This document shows, piece after piece, positions 41,486 to 50,386 of a stretch of DNA of 64,000 nucleotides (the first letter of the stretch is position 1; every line of letters begins with the position of its first letter). This DNA comes from Mycolicibacterium xanthum (GTDB lineage Bacteria; Actinomycetota; Actinomycetes; Mycobacteriales; Mycobacteriaceae), in contig NZ_JAIFZS010000011.1 of the NCBI RefSeq assembly GCF_019710635.1, positions 124,001 to 188,000 of the forward strand, written 5' to 3'. The position numbers and the translations under genes are program-made. The notes beneath the pieces were generated by a model. That model was not told the origin of the DNA. It made no database searches and worked only from the letters and a program-made list of their open reading frames with translations.

Positions 41486-42586
41486 TCAGTTCGCGCCGGC
41501 GGCGATCACCTGATCCACCTCGAGGGCCCGGTCGGCCATCTCGGCGTGCGCCTTGTCCAGCGCCTCGGCCTGATCCTCGTCGGCCTTCATCAGTGTCTCG
41601 ATGTCGAAGCCGGCCATGTCGAGGACCCCCATGTCCCGGAAGGCCCGCTGCACCTTGGGGCCCCACAAGCCGATGTCCTTGACGATCGGCACGATGCGGC
41701 TGAACAGGTGTGAGCGGAACTGGATCATCAACGGCGACGTGTCGACCCATTCGGCGCACGCCTTGACGTCCAGGTCGAGGGTCTCGAAAACCTCCTCGCC
41801 GCGGAACCGGTCGCGCATCAGGTAGCAGGCGTCCACGACGAACTCTTCCCGGTCGTCGCGCTCGGCGTCGGTCAACGTGGAGTAGTAGTCCTTCAGTGAG
41901 ATTCGGCCGAAGGCGACATGGCGGGCCTCGTCCTGCATGACGTAGGCCAGCAACTGCTTGGCCAGTGAGTCCGGCGCCGCCAGGTCACGCATCGTGCCGA
42001 AGGCGGCCAGTGCGAGTCCCTCGATCAGAACCTGCATGCCCAGGTAGGGCATGTCCCAGCGGGAGTCGGTCAGGGTGTCCTGCAACAGTGCGGTCAAGTT
42101 GGTGTTGATCGGGTAGACCATGCCGATCTTTTCCTGGAGGAATCGGGAGAACGCTTCGACGTGCCGGGCCTCGTCCATGGTCTGGGTGGCGGCGTAGAAC
42201 TTCGCATCCAGATCGGGGACCACCTCGACGATCTTGGCCGCGCACACCATCGCCCCCTGCTCGCCGTGCAGGAACTGCGAGATGTTCCAGGCCTGGTTGT
42301 GCTGGCGCATCTCGGCGCGGCGCGATTCGTCGGCGGACTCCCAGGCCGGGCTGCCGAACAGCGGATGGAACTCGTCGGGAATCCCGATCGGGTTCATCGG
42401 GTCGACGTCCAGGCTCCAGTCGATACGCGACTGGGCGTCCCACTGCTTGTCCTTTCCCTTTTGGTACAGAGAAAGGAGGCGGGCGCGGCCCTCGTCGTAC
42501 TCCCAGGTGAAGCGCGCGTCGCCGGCGCTGGGGACCTCCCAGGAGTACGGCTCGGGAACCTGCGTGTACTTGTCTCTGGTGGTCAT
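41486..42586 (-). CDS. ferritin-like diiron protein
   Basis: A 366-aa protein starting MTTRDKYTQVPEPYSWEVPS. The four-helix bundle ligands can be read as two E...DEARH pairs: HGEQGAMVCAAKIVE with ATQTMDEARHVEAF, and QVLIEGLALAAFG with YVMQDEARHVAFG. This pattern fits the ferritin-like diiron carboxylate superfamily that includes R2-like and hydroxylase enzymes; it may oxidise a lipid or aromatic. A perfect CRP-type site lies 33 nt upstream of the start, and a GAGAGG ribosome site is present. It does not contain the R2 Tyr radical motif. Confidence 0.82.
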   Translation of the reverse strand: MTTRDKYTQVPEPYSWEVPSAGDARFTWEYDEGRARLLSLYQKGKDKQWDAQSRIDWSLDVDPMNPIGIPDEFHPLFGSPAWESADESRRAEMRQHNQAWNISQFLHGEQGAMVCAAKIVEVVPDLDAKFYAATQTMDEARHVEAFSRFLQEKIGMVYPINTNLTALLQDTLTDSRWDMPYLGMQVLIEGLALAAFGTMRDLAAPDSLAKQLLAYVMQDEARHVAFGRISLKDYYSTLTDAERDDREEFVVDACYLMRDRFRGEEVFETLDLDVKACAEWVDTSPLMIQFRSHLFSRIVPIVKDIGLWGPKVQRAFRDMGVLDMAGFDIETLMKADEDQAEALDKAHAEMADRALEVDQVIAAGAN

Positions 42587-42619
42587 GTGCGGCCGCCTCT
42601 CCCCGGTGCGCCGGGATCT

Positions 42620-42635
42620 TGTGACTGCTATCACA
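42620..42635. promoter_or_regulatory. CRP-type operator, perfect consensus
   Basis: TGTGACTGCTATCACA matches TGTGA-N6-TCACA exactly, 33 nt upstream of the diiron gene start and in the spacer to the MMPL gene. Confidence 0.7.
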
Positions 42636-42677
42636 GTGCGCCGTCGTCGGCGGTGGCGTCAATCCCCGACCGGCGGC

Positions 42678-44990
42678 TCACGCGCCCTCCGGTGCCAGTG
42701 GGCCGCTCAAGGCGGGAATGTCAGCCGACTCCTCGACACCGATGTGCCGATGCAGCCAGGCCAGCGGCGCCGGTTCCCACCAGGCTGCCCGGCCGAGCAG
42801 TCGCAGGACCGTCGGCAGCAGAATCATCCGGACCACCGTTGCGTCGACCAGGACGGCCAGCGGCAGCCCGAACCCGAAGATCTTCATCACCGAGACCTGC
42901 GCCGACAGCAACGCTGCGAGCGTCACCGCCATCAACACCGCGGCCGCGGTCACCACCCGGCCGGTGCGGGCCAACCCGACGGCGACGGCCTCGCGGGAAT
43001 CGGACCCGGTGCGGGCCGAGGCCGTCCAGTGCTCGCGGATCCGTGCGATCACAAAGAGCTGGTAGTCCATGGACAAGCCGAATGCCATGCAGAACAGCAG
43101 CATCAGCACACTGGGGGCGAGCGTCCCGGTGGCCGTCGTGCCGAACCCGCCCAGGTGGCCGTCCTGGAAGATCCACACCACCGCCCCGAACATGGCGGCA
43201 AGCGACAACACATTGAGCACCAGCGTGGCGAGCGCCAGCACGATGCTGCCGGTGAAAACGAACATCAACACCACCGTGATGACGGCGATCACGGAAAGCA
43301 CCAGCGGCAGGGTGGATGTCACCGCCGCAGCACAGTCGCGGCTGACCTGCGCCCAACCGGTGAACTGCGCGGAGCGTCCACCGGGTGTGCTGACGGCGTG
43401 CAGTTGATCGAGTTGTGCGGCCGACGATTCCGAGTACAGCGGGGCACGTGAGTTCACCGTCAGGAAGACGCTGTCGGGCGACAAGGCCGTCGCGGCCACC
43501 GGAGGGCCGGTTCGGACGCCGTTCGTGTACGCCCCGCCGGGCGCGGACACCGACGCGACGCCCGGCACCCGCGACAGCCGCGCTGCGTAGCCGTCGACTT
43601 CCGGGACCGTCAAATCGAGCGCGTTCGGGACGACCACGATCACGTCGTTGTAGGAGTCGGTCGTGAAATTCGCGCGGATGTCATCGCCGACCTGTCGTGC
43701 CGACATCGATGTGGGCAGCATCCGGTCATCGGGGAATCCCCATCTGATTCCGGCGATCGGGGTGCCGAGGAGCACCAGCGCCGCGGTGACCGCAAGACCG
43801 ATCGGCACAGCGTGCCGCATGACCCCGGTGGCCCACCGATACCAGAACGCACGGTGCACCGGGGGCGGCACGGGCTCGGGGCGCCGAAGCGCCCTGCGGG
43901 CCAGCCGGCGCACGTCGAAGGCGTCCAGACGTGCCCCCAGCAGGACCAGCGCCGCCGGCGTGACCACCAGTGCGGCGGCCGCCGCGAGCGCCACCACCGC
44001 GACGCCCCCGTAGGCGAACGACTTCAGGAAGTAGATCGGGAACAGCACCATGGTGCCCATGCCGAGCGCGACGGTGACCGCCGAGAAGACCACCGTCCGG
44101 CCGGCGGTCGCCATGGTCCGCATCAGGGCTTCCTCCCGACCGGCGCCGGTGGCCAACTCGTCGCGGAACCGGCTCACGATCAGCAGCGTGTAGTCGATGG
44201 CCAGCGCCAAACCCAGCGCCAGGATCACGTTCAGGGCGAAGACCGACACATCGGTCACCATGGCGAACGCGCGCACCACCGCCAACGATCCGACGATCGC
44301 CAGCACGCCGACCGCCAACGGAAGGGCGGCGGTGAGCAGACCGCCGAACACCCACACCAGAACGACGAAGCTCAGCGGAACCGAGATCAACTCCATCACC
44401 AGAAGGTCCCGCTGGGCCTGCTCGACCGACTGCATCGACGACGTCGCCTCGCCACCGAGCTTCACCGCCACGCCGTCGGGTTCGGTGAGCAGAGAGGCGA
44501 TTTCATCGGCATGGCGGTACGTCGTGCTCTCGTCGCCGGCGATCCCGGCGACGATCAGCCCGGTCTTGCCGTCCCGGCTGACCAGCCCGTCGGAAACCGA
44601 GGACGGTGTCGACCAGGCCGACTGCACGCCCCTGACGTAGGGCAACCCGGCCAGCGTCCGCTCGATCTCGGCAGCCGCGCGCTGTGCGACCGGGCTGCGC
44701 ACCCCCGGATCCGACGTCACCGCGATGACCACGGGCGTCGCCCCGATGCCGAACTCGTCGGAGAGCACCTGCGCGGCGTGTGACGACTCCGCCGCGGGAT
44801 CCTTGAACCCGCCGCTGGACAATTTCCCGACCACGGGTGCGCCGAAGATTCCGGCCGCAACCAGTAGCAGCACCGCCACGACGAGAATGCGTCGCGGCGC
44901 CACCCATGCCATCCTGCCGATGCTCTGCAGTGGCTGACTCCCCCACGCGCCGTTCATCGTCGGCGCGACGACCCATGTTCTGATGGACAT
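42678..44990 (-). CDS. MMPL-family RND transporter
   Basis: A 770-aa membrane protein of the MmpL/HpnN type. It has two repeats of one helix, a large outside loop and five helices. Conserved Asp-Tyr pairs for proton relay are in LALAIDYTLLIVSRF and FGLSMDYQLFVIARI. The first helix is ILVVAVLLLVAAGIF. It should export a lipid or siderophore using the proton gradient; the cargo cannot be read. It is shorter than classical MmpL3 and lacks its long cytoplasmic tail. A later ATG at 44957 is also possible. Confidence 0.9.
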   Translation of the reverse strand: MSIRTWVVAPTMNGAWGSQPLQSIGRMAWVAPRRILVVAVLLLVAAGIFGAPVVGKLSSGGFKDPAAESSHAAQVLSDEFGIGATPVVIAVTSDPGVRSPVAQRAAAEIERTLAGLPYVRGVQSAWSTPSSVSDGLVSRDGKTGLIVAGIAGDESTTYRHADEIASLLTEPDGVAVKLGGEATSSMQSVEQAQRDLLVMELISVPLSFVVLVWVFGGLLTAALPLAVGVLAIVGSLAVVRAFAMVTDVSVFALNVILALGLALAIDYTLLIVSRFRDELATGAGREEALMRTMATAGRTVVFSAVTVALGMGTMVLFPIYFLKSFAYGGVAVVALAAAAALVVTPAALVLLGARLDAFDVRRLARRALRRPEPVPPPVHRAFWYRWATGVMRHAVPIGLAVTAALVLLGTPIAGIRWGFPDDRMLPTSMSARQVGDDIRANFTTDSYNDVIVVVPNALDLTVPEVDGYAARLSRVPGVASVSAPGGAYTNGVRTGPPVAATALSPDSVFLTVNSRAPLYSESSAAQLDQLHAVSTPGGRSAQFTGWAQVSRDCAAAVTSTLPLVLSVIAVITVVLMFVFTGSIVLALATLVLNVLSLAAMFGAVVWIFQDGHLGGFGTTATGTLAPSVLMLLFCMAFGLSMDYQLFVIARIREHWTASARTGSDSREAVAVGLARTGRVVTAAAVLMAVTLAALLSAQVSVMKIFGFGLPLAVLVDATVVRMILLPTVLRLLGRAAWWEPAPLAWLHRHIGVEESADIPALSGPLAPEGA

Positions 44991-45067
44991 GACTGCATCG
45001 TGTCGGGTGACGGCGCAGATGACGTGAGTAGTCGGCTACCTGTCTTTGGCTGCGCGGGCAGGGCGTC

Positions 45068-47011
45068 TCACGGTTGGTAGAGACTCCCGGCGTCCGAGGC
45101 CGCCTTCAGCAGTTGGGGAATCGTCAGGACTCCGTATCCGGTGTTCACGGGTCCGCTCGGCCTGCCCAACCACGGCACCACGCCGGGGTCGGGGATGACG
45201 TCCAGGTGATGGGCCTGCACACCGGGCAGGTGGTACTGCAGAAAGTTCCCGAGGACGTCGACCAGGAAGAGGACGCTGCCGATCAGGCCCTTGCCCCACA
45301 GCGCCGAGGCGTTCCGCAGCGGTGTCATGGCGGCGGGATCGCCGATCATCACGATCGCACCGTAGTGTGGCTTGCTGCCACCTCCGGGCACATAGGGCGA
45401 CATGAACGGTTGCAGGCCCGGCAGATCGGTGGACAGGTATGCCGCGGCGTCTCCGTAGGTCGCGATGTTGACGAACATCGAGTCGGCACCGTTTCCGGGG
45501 ACGACGGTGTTCATACCCGGGCTCTCGAACCCGATACCGCCCAGGCCGGTCTGCTGTGCGACGTACTGGGCCTCCCAGCCGCCGAGTGAGTGACCCGTGA
45601 CGAAGATGTCGTCGGAGCCGTAACCCTGTTCGGCCGCCTCGGCCTGTACCCGCTGGGCGAAGCGCAGCGCGTCGTGGAAGGCCCAGGGCGTGGTCGTGGT
45701 GAAAACGATCTGCAGGTCGGTGAGGAGTTGAGTGATGGCGATGAGCGGGTTGAACAGTAGATGCGTTCCGCCGGTGGTGCCCTGGTAGGCGATGATGATC
45801 TGCCGCTCCGGAGTGACCCAGGCCTTGGCCACCTCGCCGGTGAAGATGTTCACCGAGGACATCTGGAATCCGTTGTCGGTGAACGGCACCAGTCCACCCG
45901 GCGTCGTCCCGAGCCCGTATGCGGCCGTGGATGCGTTCAGGAACTGGGCAACCGTCGGTGTCGGGGCCGTCGTGTCGCCGGTGTAGGTCAGGGTGGGAAC
46001 GACCGGTGGGGCGGTCACCGTTCGGTCCAATCCCAGCAGTCGCTCGAACTCACGGAACGCGGCGAACAGCAGGTCGTTGATCGGCGCCAGGCTGATCGGG
46101 CTCTGCGGGCCGTTCGCCGACGTGGTGATGTCGAATATCTGCAGCACCGCGTTGACCAGGTGACCGGGCAGTTGCAGCAGCTTGGCCAGCGGCGACAACG
46201 GTTCCGGCGGGTTGGGGGCCGTGGTATCGACGGTGGTCGGATTCGAGACGATGGCGAGTGCCGTTGTCGCGGTGTGAGTCTGCGCGGCGACCAGGGTCCC
46301 GGTGGCGGGTTCGTGCCGTGTGTTCGAGACGTCGATGGTGAGGAGTCCTGCAGCGGGGGTGAGCGCCTCGACCGGCGCGCTGTCGGCCTCGCGCGCGGCG
46401 GGGTGGGACGTCACGTCCGGGTCGTTCACGATGTGCACGTCGTGGCCGGGCTCCGCGTCCGCTTCCCCGGTGTCCGGCTCGCTGCGGGAATCCTCTTCCG
46501 CAACAGGGCTTTCCGTCGCGACAGAGTCGTCGGACATCGAATCCGACTCGGGTCGGGTTACCGGGACGTCCTGCAGGGCCGTCCCGGGTTGGTCGTCATC
46601 GGTGACTTCGGCGACGGGCTCTACGGTGTCGGAGGGTTCGTCGGCCTCGGTCTCGCCGATTTCGGCATCGGCATCGGCATCGGCATCGGCATCTGACTCC
46701 GCCTCGGCCTCGAGGTCGGGATCGGCCTCGAGGTCGGGATCGACCCCGTTGGCGCCCGCTTTCTCGGACTCGCCCTGACCGTTCGCGCCGAAGGTCGTCG
46801 ACAGTGCATCGGCCGTTGTGGCGTCTGCGCCGTCAACCGAGGTCTCGGCGTGGGCGGTCTCGCTGGATGTCGATTCGGTGGCGGTTGGATCGGCCCACGC
46901 CAGGCCCTGCCCCGGCGCGACGGCAAGCCCCGCACAGACCGCCATCGCGGCAGCGAGATAGCGCAACGACCGGACGTTTCGCCGCTGTTCGACCTGCTCG
47001 ACATCAGCCAT
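45068..47011 (-). CDS. secreted lipase-like protein with acidic low-complexity linker
   Basis: A 647-aa protein. A Sec signal ([26 protein letters not shown]) is followed by about 180 residues of acidic low-complexity sequence ([11 protein letters not shown], and repeated DPDLEA). The C-terminal part, from about residue 380, is an alpha/beta hydrolase with [11 protein letters not shown] and the nucleophile elbow [13 protein letters not shown] (class 3 lipase type), plus PEsGM-like FESPGMN. It probably hydrolyses lipid esters at the cell surface. It starts with a GGGGGAGG ribosome site. Confidence 0.82.
   Translation of the reverse strand: MADVEQVEQRRNVRSLRYLAAAMAVCAGLAVAPGQGLAWADPTATESTSSETAHAETSVDGADATTADALSTTFGANGQGESEKAGANGVDPDLEADPDLEAEAESDADADADADAEIGETEADEPSDTVEPVAEVTDDDQPGTALQDVPVTRPESDSMSDDSVATESPVAEEDSRSEPDTGEADAEPGHDVHIVNDPDVTSHPAAREADSAPVEALTPAAGLLTIDVSNTRHEPATGTLVAAQTHTATTALAIVSNPTTVDTTAPNPPEPLSPLAKLLQLPGHLVNAVLQIFDITTSANGPQSPISLAPINDLLFAAFREFERLLGLDRTVTAPPVVPTLTYTGDTTAPTPTVAQFLNASTAAYGLGTTPGGLVPFTDNGFQMSSVNIFTGEVAKAWVTPERQIIIAYQGTTGGTHLLFNPLIAITQLLTDLQIVFTTTTPWAFHDALRFAQRVQAEAAEQGYGSDDIFVTGHSLGGWEAQYVAQQTGLGGIGFESPGMNTVVPGNGADSMFVNIATYGDAAAYLSTDLPGLQPFMSPYVPGGGSKPHYGAIVMIGDPAAMTPLRNASALWGKGLIGSVLFLVDVLGNFLQYHLPGVQAHHLDVIPDPGVVPWLGRPSGPVNTGYGVLTIPQLLKAASDAGSLYQP
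46660..46695. repeat. hexanucleotide tandem repeat in the lipase gene
   Basis: GGCATC repeated about five times encodes the Asp-Ala run of the linker and is followed by two 21-24-bp GAGGTCGGGATCGGC-type repeats. The unit is a multiple of three, so copy-number change keeps the frame. Confidence 0.8.
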
Positions 47012-47134
47012 CGCGGACGCCTCCCCCTCTGGTGCTCAAACCGCTGACAACAGGCGATGTCATGTGACTGTAGTCATCAAGAAGCGAGTTGAAGCCGGTT
47101 TCGGCTACCTGTCCAGCGCGACCCATGGTCGACG

Positions 47135-47140
47135 TACTCT
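47135..47140 (+). promoter_or_regulatory. -10 box of the nitrobindin gene (leaderless)
   Basis: TACTCT, 7 nt before the GTG at 47148. Confidence 0.45.
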
Positions 47141-47147
47141 GACGTTC

Positions 47148-47645
47148 GTGGCTGCCCTCACTCCCGAACTACACCCGGACGTCGCGGTGCTGGCGCCTCT
47201 GCTGGGCACCTGGGCCGGCGAGGGCTCGGGTGCCTATCCGACGATCCAGCCGTTCGGCTACACCGAGGAGGTGACGTTCGGCCACACCGGCAAGCCGTTC
47301 CTGACCTACGTCCAGCGCACGCGCGCCACCGACGACGGCCGGGCGCTGCACGCGGAGACGGGCTACGTGCGGGCGCCCGCACCCGATCGGATCGAGTGGA
47401 TCCTCGCGCACCCGACCGGCATCACCGAGATCCAGGAGGGGTCCCTGGCAGCCGACGGCGACACGCTGCGGATGGATCTGGTCTCGACCGAGATCGGCCA
47501 CGCAGGGTCGGCCAAAGAGGTGATGGCCGTCGGACGGACGATCCAGGTCGTCGGCGACACACTGACCTACACGCTGCGGATGGCGGCGGTGGGACAGCAG
47601 CTACAGCACCACCTGTCGGCCGAGCTGCACCGGGTGACGGAATGA
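47148..47645 (+). CDS. nitrobindin-family protein
   Basis: A 165-aa beta-barrel protein of the nitrobindin (FABP-like, DUF1794) family. From the GTG at 47148 it reads [20 protein letters not shown], then the family motif [19 protein letters not shown] and [24 protein letters not shown] holds the His that binds haem in characterised members. Nitrobindins bind haem and nitric oxide and isomerise peroxynitrite. It is likely a paralogue of Rv2717c. The start is fixed by the -10 box. Confidence 0.9.
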   Translation: MAALTPELHPDVAVLAPLLGTWAGEGSGAYPTIQPFGYTEEVTFGHTGKPFLTYVQRTRATDDGRALHAETGYVRAPAPDRIEWILAHPTGITEIQEGSLAADGDTLRMDLVSTEIGHAGSAKEVMAVGRTIQVVGDTLTYTLRMAAVGQQLQHHLSAELHRVTE

Positions 47646-47727
47646 CCGAGGGCGTGCGGGTGGTGCGAACCGGGCCGTGCCGGTCGGTGTCCGAACGGTT
47701 TGCGCTCTGCTGAGGCCTGTCTTGAGT

Positions 47728-48147
47728 CTATCGAAAAGGCCTGCGCCACATTAGTTTCGGGAAGCGCGCCAACCCGCGGTCATTGGTGAGCCAGGTTGCG
47801 CGATTTTCGATCGCAAGGGCGGCGTGGTAGGCGTCGGGCACGAGGTTCGCGGTCGGGGAGGCTTCTCGACACAGCTGGTCGAAGATGCCGCAGTGACGGT
47901 CGCCCGGGCGTAGCGGCACGGCGGCCGGCGCCGTGCGCACTGCCTGGCAATAAGCCAGTACCTCGGTTGGTGTGCCCGGTTGGTCGAAGATCCGGTGGTT
48001 GGTCGCGAGTCGAACGACCGCAGAGAGCGCGAGTTCGCTGATCCCGACCGGCTCGTCACCGGTCATCAATGCCTGCAGCCAGTTTGCGTAGTCGGCGTGC
48101 CGGGGAAGGTCGTGCCGGTAGGCGTAGAGCAACGGATTGACGGTCAG
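47728..48147 (-). CDS. vapC: VapC-like PIN-domain toxin, probably defective
   Basis: About 139 aa, overlapping vapB as CTGA. VapC should be an RNase with four acidic residues. The later motifs are present: ISELALSAVVRLATNHR, PDAYHAALAIENRATWL and TNDRGLARFPK. But the N-terminus reads LTVNPLLYAYRHDLP where the family has (L/I)xDxN, so the first catalytic Asp is missing; this could be a 6-bp deletion of a GTCGAC repeat. The frame also lacks an ATG, GTG or TTG near the expected start; only CTG (48147) or GTC (48150) are available. It is probably inactive. Confidence 0.7.
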   Translation of the reverse strand: MTVNPLLYAYRHDLPRHADYANWLQALMTGDEPVGISELALSAVVRLATNHRIFDQPGTPTEVLAYCQAVRTAPAAVPLRPGDRHCGIFDQLCREASPTANLVPDAYHAALAIENRATWLTNDRGLARFPKLMWRRPFR

Positions 48148-48392
48148 GACACAGCATTGTCGCCGAGCAGGCCCGTGAGTGCTTCCTTGTCGTCGAGGTT
48201 GACGCCCGGGCGCAGGCCCCCGGTGCCGCCGGTCGGGAATGTCCATTCGGTGGCAGGGTGGGATGTACTGTCACGCTTCAGCATTGCGCGCAACGCATCG
48301 TCGACGACCGCGCTCAGCGAGCGTCGAGTTCGCGCGGCGAGCACCTTCGCCTCAGCCAACAAATCGTCAGCGATGTCGACGGTGGCGCGCAC
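48144..48392 (-). CDS. vapB: VapB-like antitoxin
   Basis: An 82-aa protein from the GTG at 48392, VRATVDIADDLLAEAKVLAA, a standard RHH VapB start. RTRRSLSAVVDDALRAML is the second RHH helix, and the C-terminal FPTGGTGGLRPGVNLDD is the usual toxin-binding tail. The start is set by a TACGAT -10 box 6 nt upstream; an ATG 14 codons further upstream is rejected. It overlaps the defective toxin gene. Confidence 0.85.
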   Translation of the reverse strand: MRATVDIADDLLAEAKVLAARTRRSLSAVVDDALRAMLKRDSTSHPATEWTFPTGGTGGLRPGVNLDDKEALTGLLGDNAVS

Positions 48393-48398
48393 GAGTGC

Positions 48399-48404
48399 AT
48401 CGTA
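48399..48404 (-). promoter_or_regulatory. -10 box of vapB (leaderless)
   Basis: TACGAT on the minus strand, 6 nt before the GTG at 48392. Confidence 0.45.
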
Positions 48405-48682
48405 GCTTCTGACGGCTGCATCATGATGCGTCATCGCGCTCGAGTGGGTTTGCTGGATTCTTGAGTGCGGGAATTCGGTCGATCAGTGTGGTGGCGCGTC
48501 ACCGGAGCGTCTCCCCAGTGGCTCGGGACCGGCTTCAACAGCGGCAACGTCGTGCCCAGAGCCAGGGGCGCGGGTGTGTCCGAATTCGGCACGTGCGAGC
48601 GCTGCATAGGTCGTAGACTTTGCTGAACCGAACCACCAAGCCTCAGCCGATGTCAACGGCATGGGGGGATGAGAGGCGCAAC

Positions 48683-49021
48683 ATGAGCAGCACGCATCGC
48701 GTCAGACCGACCGTCGCCGCGGCGCTGATATCGGCCGCCGTTTCGTGCGCCGGGTTGATGCTGACTCCGGCTATCGCCCACGCCGAGCCTTTCGCAAAGG
48801 GGCCGTATACGTGGTGCCCCGGGCAACCGAAGAATTTCGACATGAGCGACCCGCCCAACTGGGACTGGAATGTCTGCCACACCTACTGGAATGTGATGGG
48901 TGTGCCGGGCAACGTTTCCCAGTACGTCTTTGAAGGAGCAGTTCCGCCGGTCGACCCGCAGTACGTCCATCGGCCACCGACAAACTGCGGGCTGTTCTAC
49001 TGCCAGGACCCGGGAACATAG
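48683..49021 (+). CDS. small secreted protein, mycobacterial type
   Basis: A 112-aa protein starting MSSTHRVRPTVAAALISAAV, with signal peptide ending AIAHAEP. The mature part is rich in Pro, Trp and Cys (YTWCPGQPKNFDMSDPPNWD, WNVCHTYWNVMG, NCGLFYC). The CPGQ..PPNWDxNVCHTYW pattern is common in small exported mycobacterial proteins of unknown function. A GAGAGGCG ribosome site precedes the ATG at 48683. Four Cys could form two disulfides. Confidence 0.78.
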   Translation: MSSTHRVRPTVAAALISAAVSCAGLMLTPAIAHAEPFAKGPYTWCPGQPKNFDMSDPPNWDWNVCHTYWNVMGVPGNVSQYVFEGAVPPVDPQYVHRPPTNCGLFYCQDPGT

Positions 49022-49573
49022 GGTCCGACGAAGTCCCGAGCCGTTCTGATCAGCGACGGCCAAACGGATATCGACCCCACACGACGAAGGGTGACAGCGC
49101 GACCAGGTGCGAACGAACAAGGTCGGATAATGCAGTACGCGTGTGCCCGGCACATACGTTGCGGATGTTCGTCGGTTCGCAGGTGTCGGGTCACGGCGGC
49201 GCCGTAGCCTCCCGTGCCGGGGAAGGGGTCAGCATGCCAAGCGGCACTGCCGGGGATCCTCAATCGATTGCGCCATCATTCGTATCCATCCTGTGAGACA
49301 GGGGAATTGATCCTCGCGCTTTCGTTGGTCGATCCCAGGAACTGCCGCCATGCATCCAGCAGATGCCGGCCATGACCGACACCATTACTCACAGCCGTGA
49401 GCGAACGCACTGGACGCAGCGCCGGCTGCCTATCCGATTTGCGCTGGAATGTCAGCCGACAGCCCCCAGGGCACCGCCACGACGTGCGACATGTTGGTTG
49501 CACGAATCGACGACGGCACCGTCGCGTCGCGGGCCGGGCGTGACATCGGTGCCCGCCACGGCGACATACCGGT
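49022..49573. other. non-coding stretch, nothing recognised
   Basis: About 550 bp between the secreted-protein gene and the cutinase. No frame shows a domain or a good ribosome site; only the cutinase promoter is expected here. Confidence 0.5.
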
Positions 49574-50227
49574 ATGGAGACACGAACCTTCGCCCAATCG
49601 GTACGCGTGCTGTGCGCGGCCGGCGCCGCGGCCTGGGCGTTGCCCGTAGCCCTACTGACATCCGCGACCTCGGCGGCCGCCCCGTGCCCCGACGTCGAAG
49701 TGGTGTTCGCCCGCGGTACCACCGAGCCGCCCGGCGTCGGCGGGGTGGGGCAGGCGTTCGTCGACGCGTTGCGGGGCCAGGTCGGCGGACGTTCGGTCGG
49801 GGTGTACGCGGTGAACTATCCGGCAAGCCACGACTTCGCCCGCAGCACCCCGGCGGGGGCCGACGACGCCCGCAGCCACATCGAAGCCACCGCGGCCAAC
49901 TGCCCGAACACCCGAATGGTGCTCGGGGGCTTCTCGCAGGGGGCGGGCGTGATCGACCTGGCGAGCAACGGGCTGCCGGTCCCCGTCACCGACCGGGTTG
50001 CCGCGGTGGCCGACTTCGGCGGGCCACGCACCGCCTTCTCCGACTCGCTGTCGGTGGGCCCGTTGCCGGTGCTCAACCCGGTGCTGGCGGGCAGGGCGAT
50101 CGACATGTGCGTGCCCAACGATCCGATCTGCTACGAGGGTGGCTGGGACATGAGCGCCCACAACGCGTACGTGGCCACCGGAATGGTGCAGCAGGCGGCG
50201 CAGTTCGCGGCGCGCCGGCTCCGATGA
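49574..50227 (+). CDS. secreted cutinase-family esterase
   Basis: A 217-aa protein with signal peptide (VLCAAGAAAWALPVALLTSA). Mature part APCPDVEVVFARGTTEPPG is the classic cutinase start. The nucleophile elbow is GGFSQGAG (Ser121), then Asp183 in PNDPICY and His196 in MSAHNAYV complete the triad; Cys38-Cys110 and Cys179-Cys186 are probable disulfides. It should hydrolyse medium-chain esters or lipids at the cell wall (CULP type). Confidence 0.93.
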   Translation: METRTFAQSVRVLCAAGAAAWALPVALLTSATSAAAPCPDVEVVFARGTTEPPGVGGVGQAFVDALRGQVGGRSVGVYAVNYPASHDFARSTPAGADDARSHIEATAANCPNTRMVLGGFSQGAGVIDLASNGLPVPVTDRVAAVADFGGPRTAFSDSLSVGPLPVLNPVLAGRAIDMCVPNDPICYEGGWDMSAHNAYVATGMVQQAAQFAARRLR

Positions 50228-50386
50228 GTCGATGATCCCGTGACTGCGACAGGGGGTGGTCAGACACCGACAACGATGTTCTGACCGCCGTGTGTCCGGT
50301 GCGCTGCGCGGTTGGCTGGCCGCGCACGACGAACTGCCGGGACGTTCGCTGATGGCCGCGCCCCGATCGGCTGCGATCATGGGTCG

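Noticed and set aside
47063..47078. TGTGACTGTAGTCATC as a CRP site before the nitrobindin gene
   Set aside because: The right half site has two mismatches and the site overlaps the expected transcript start region poorly.
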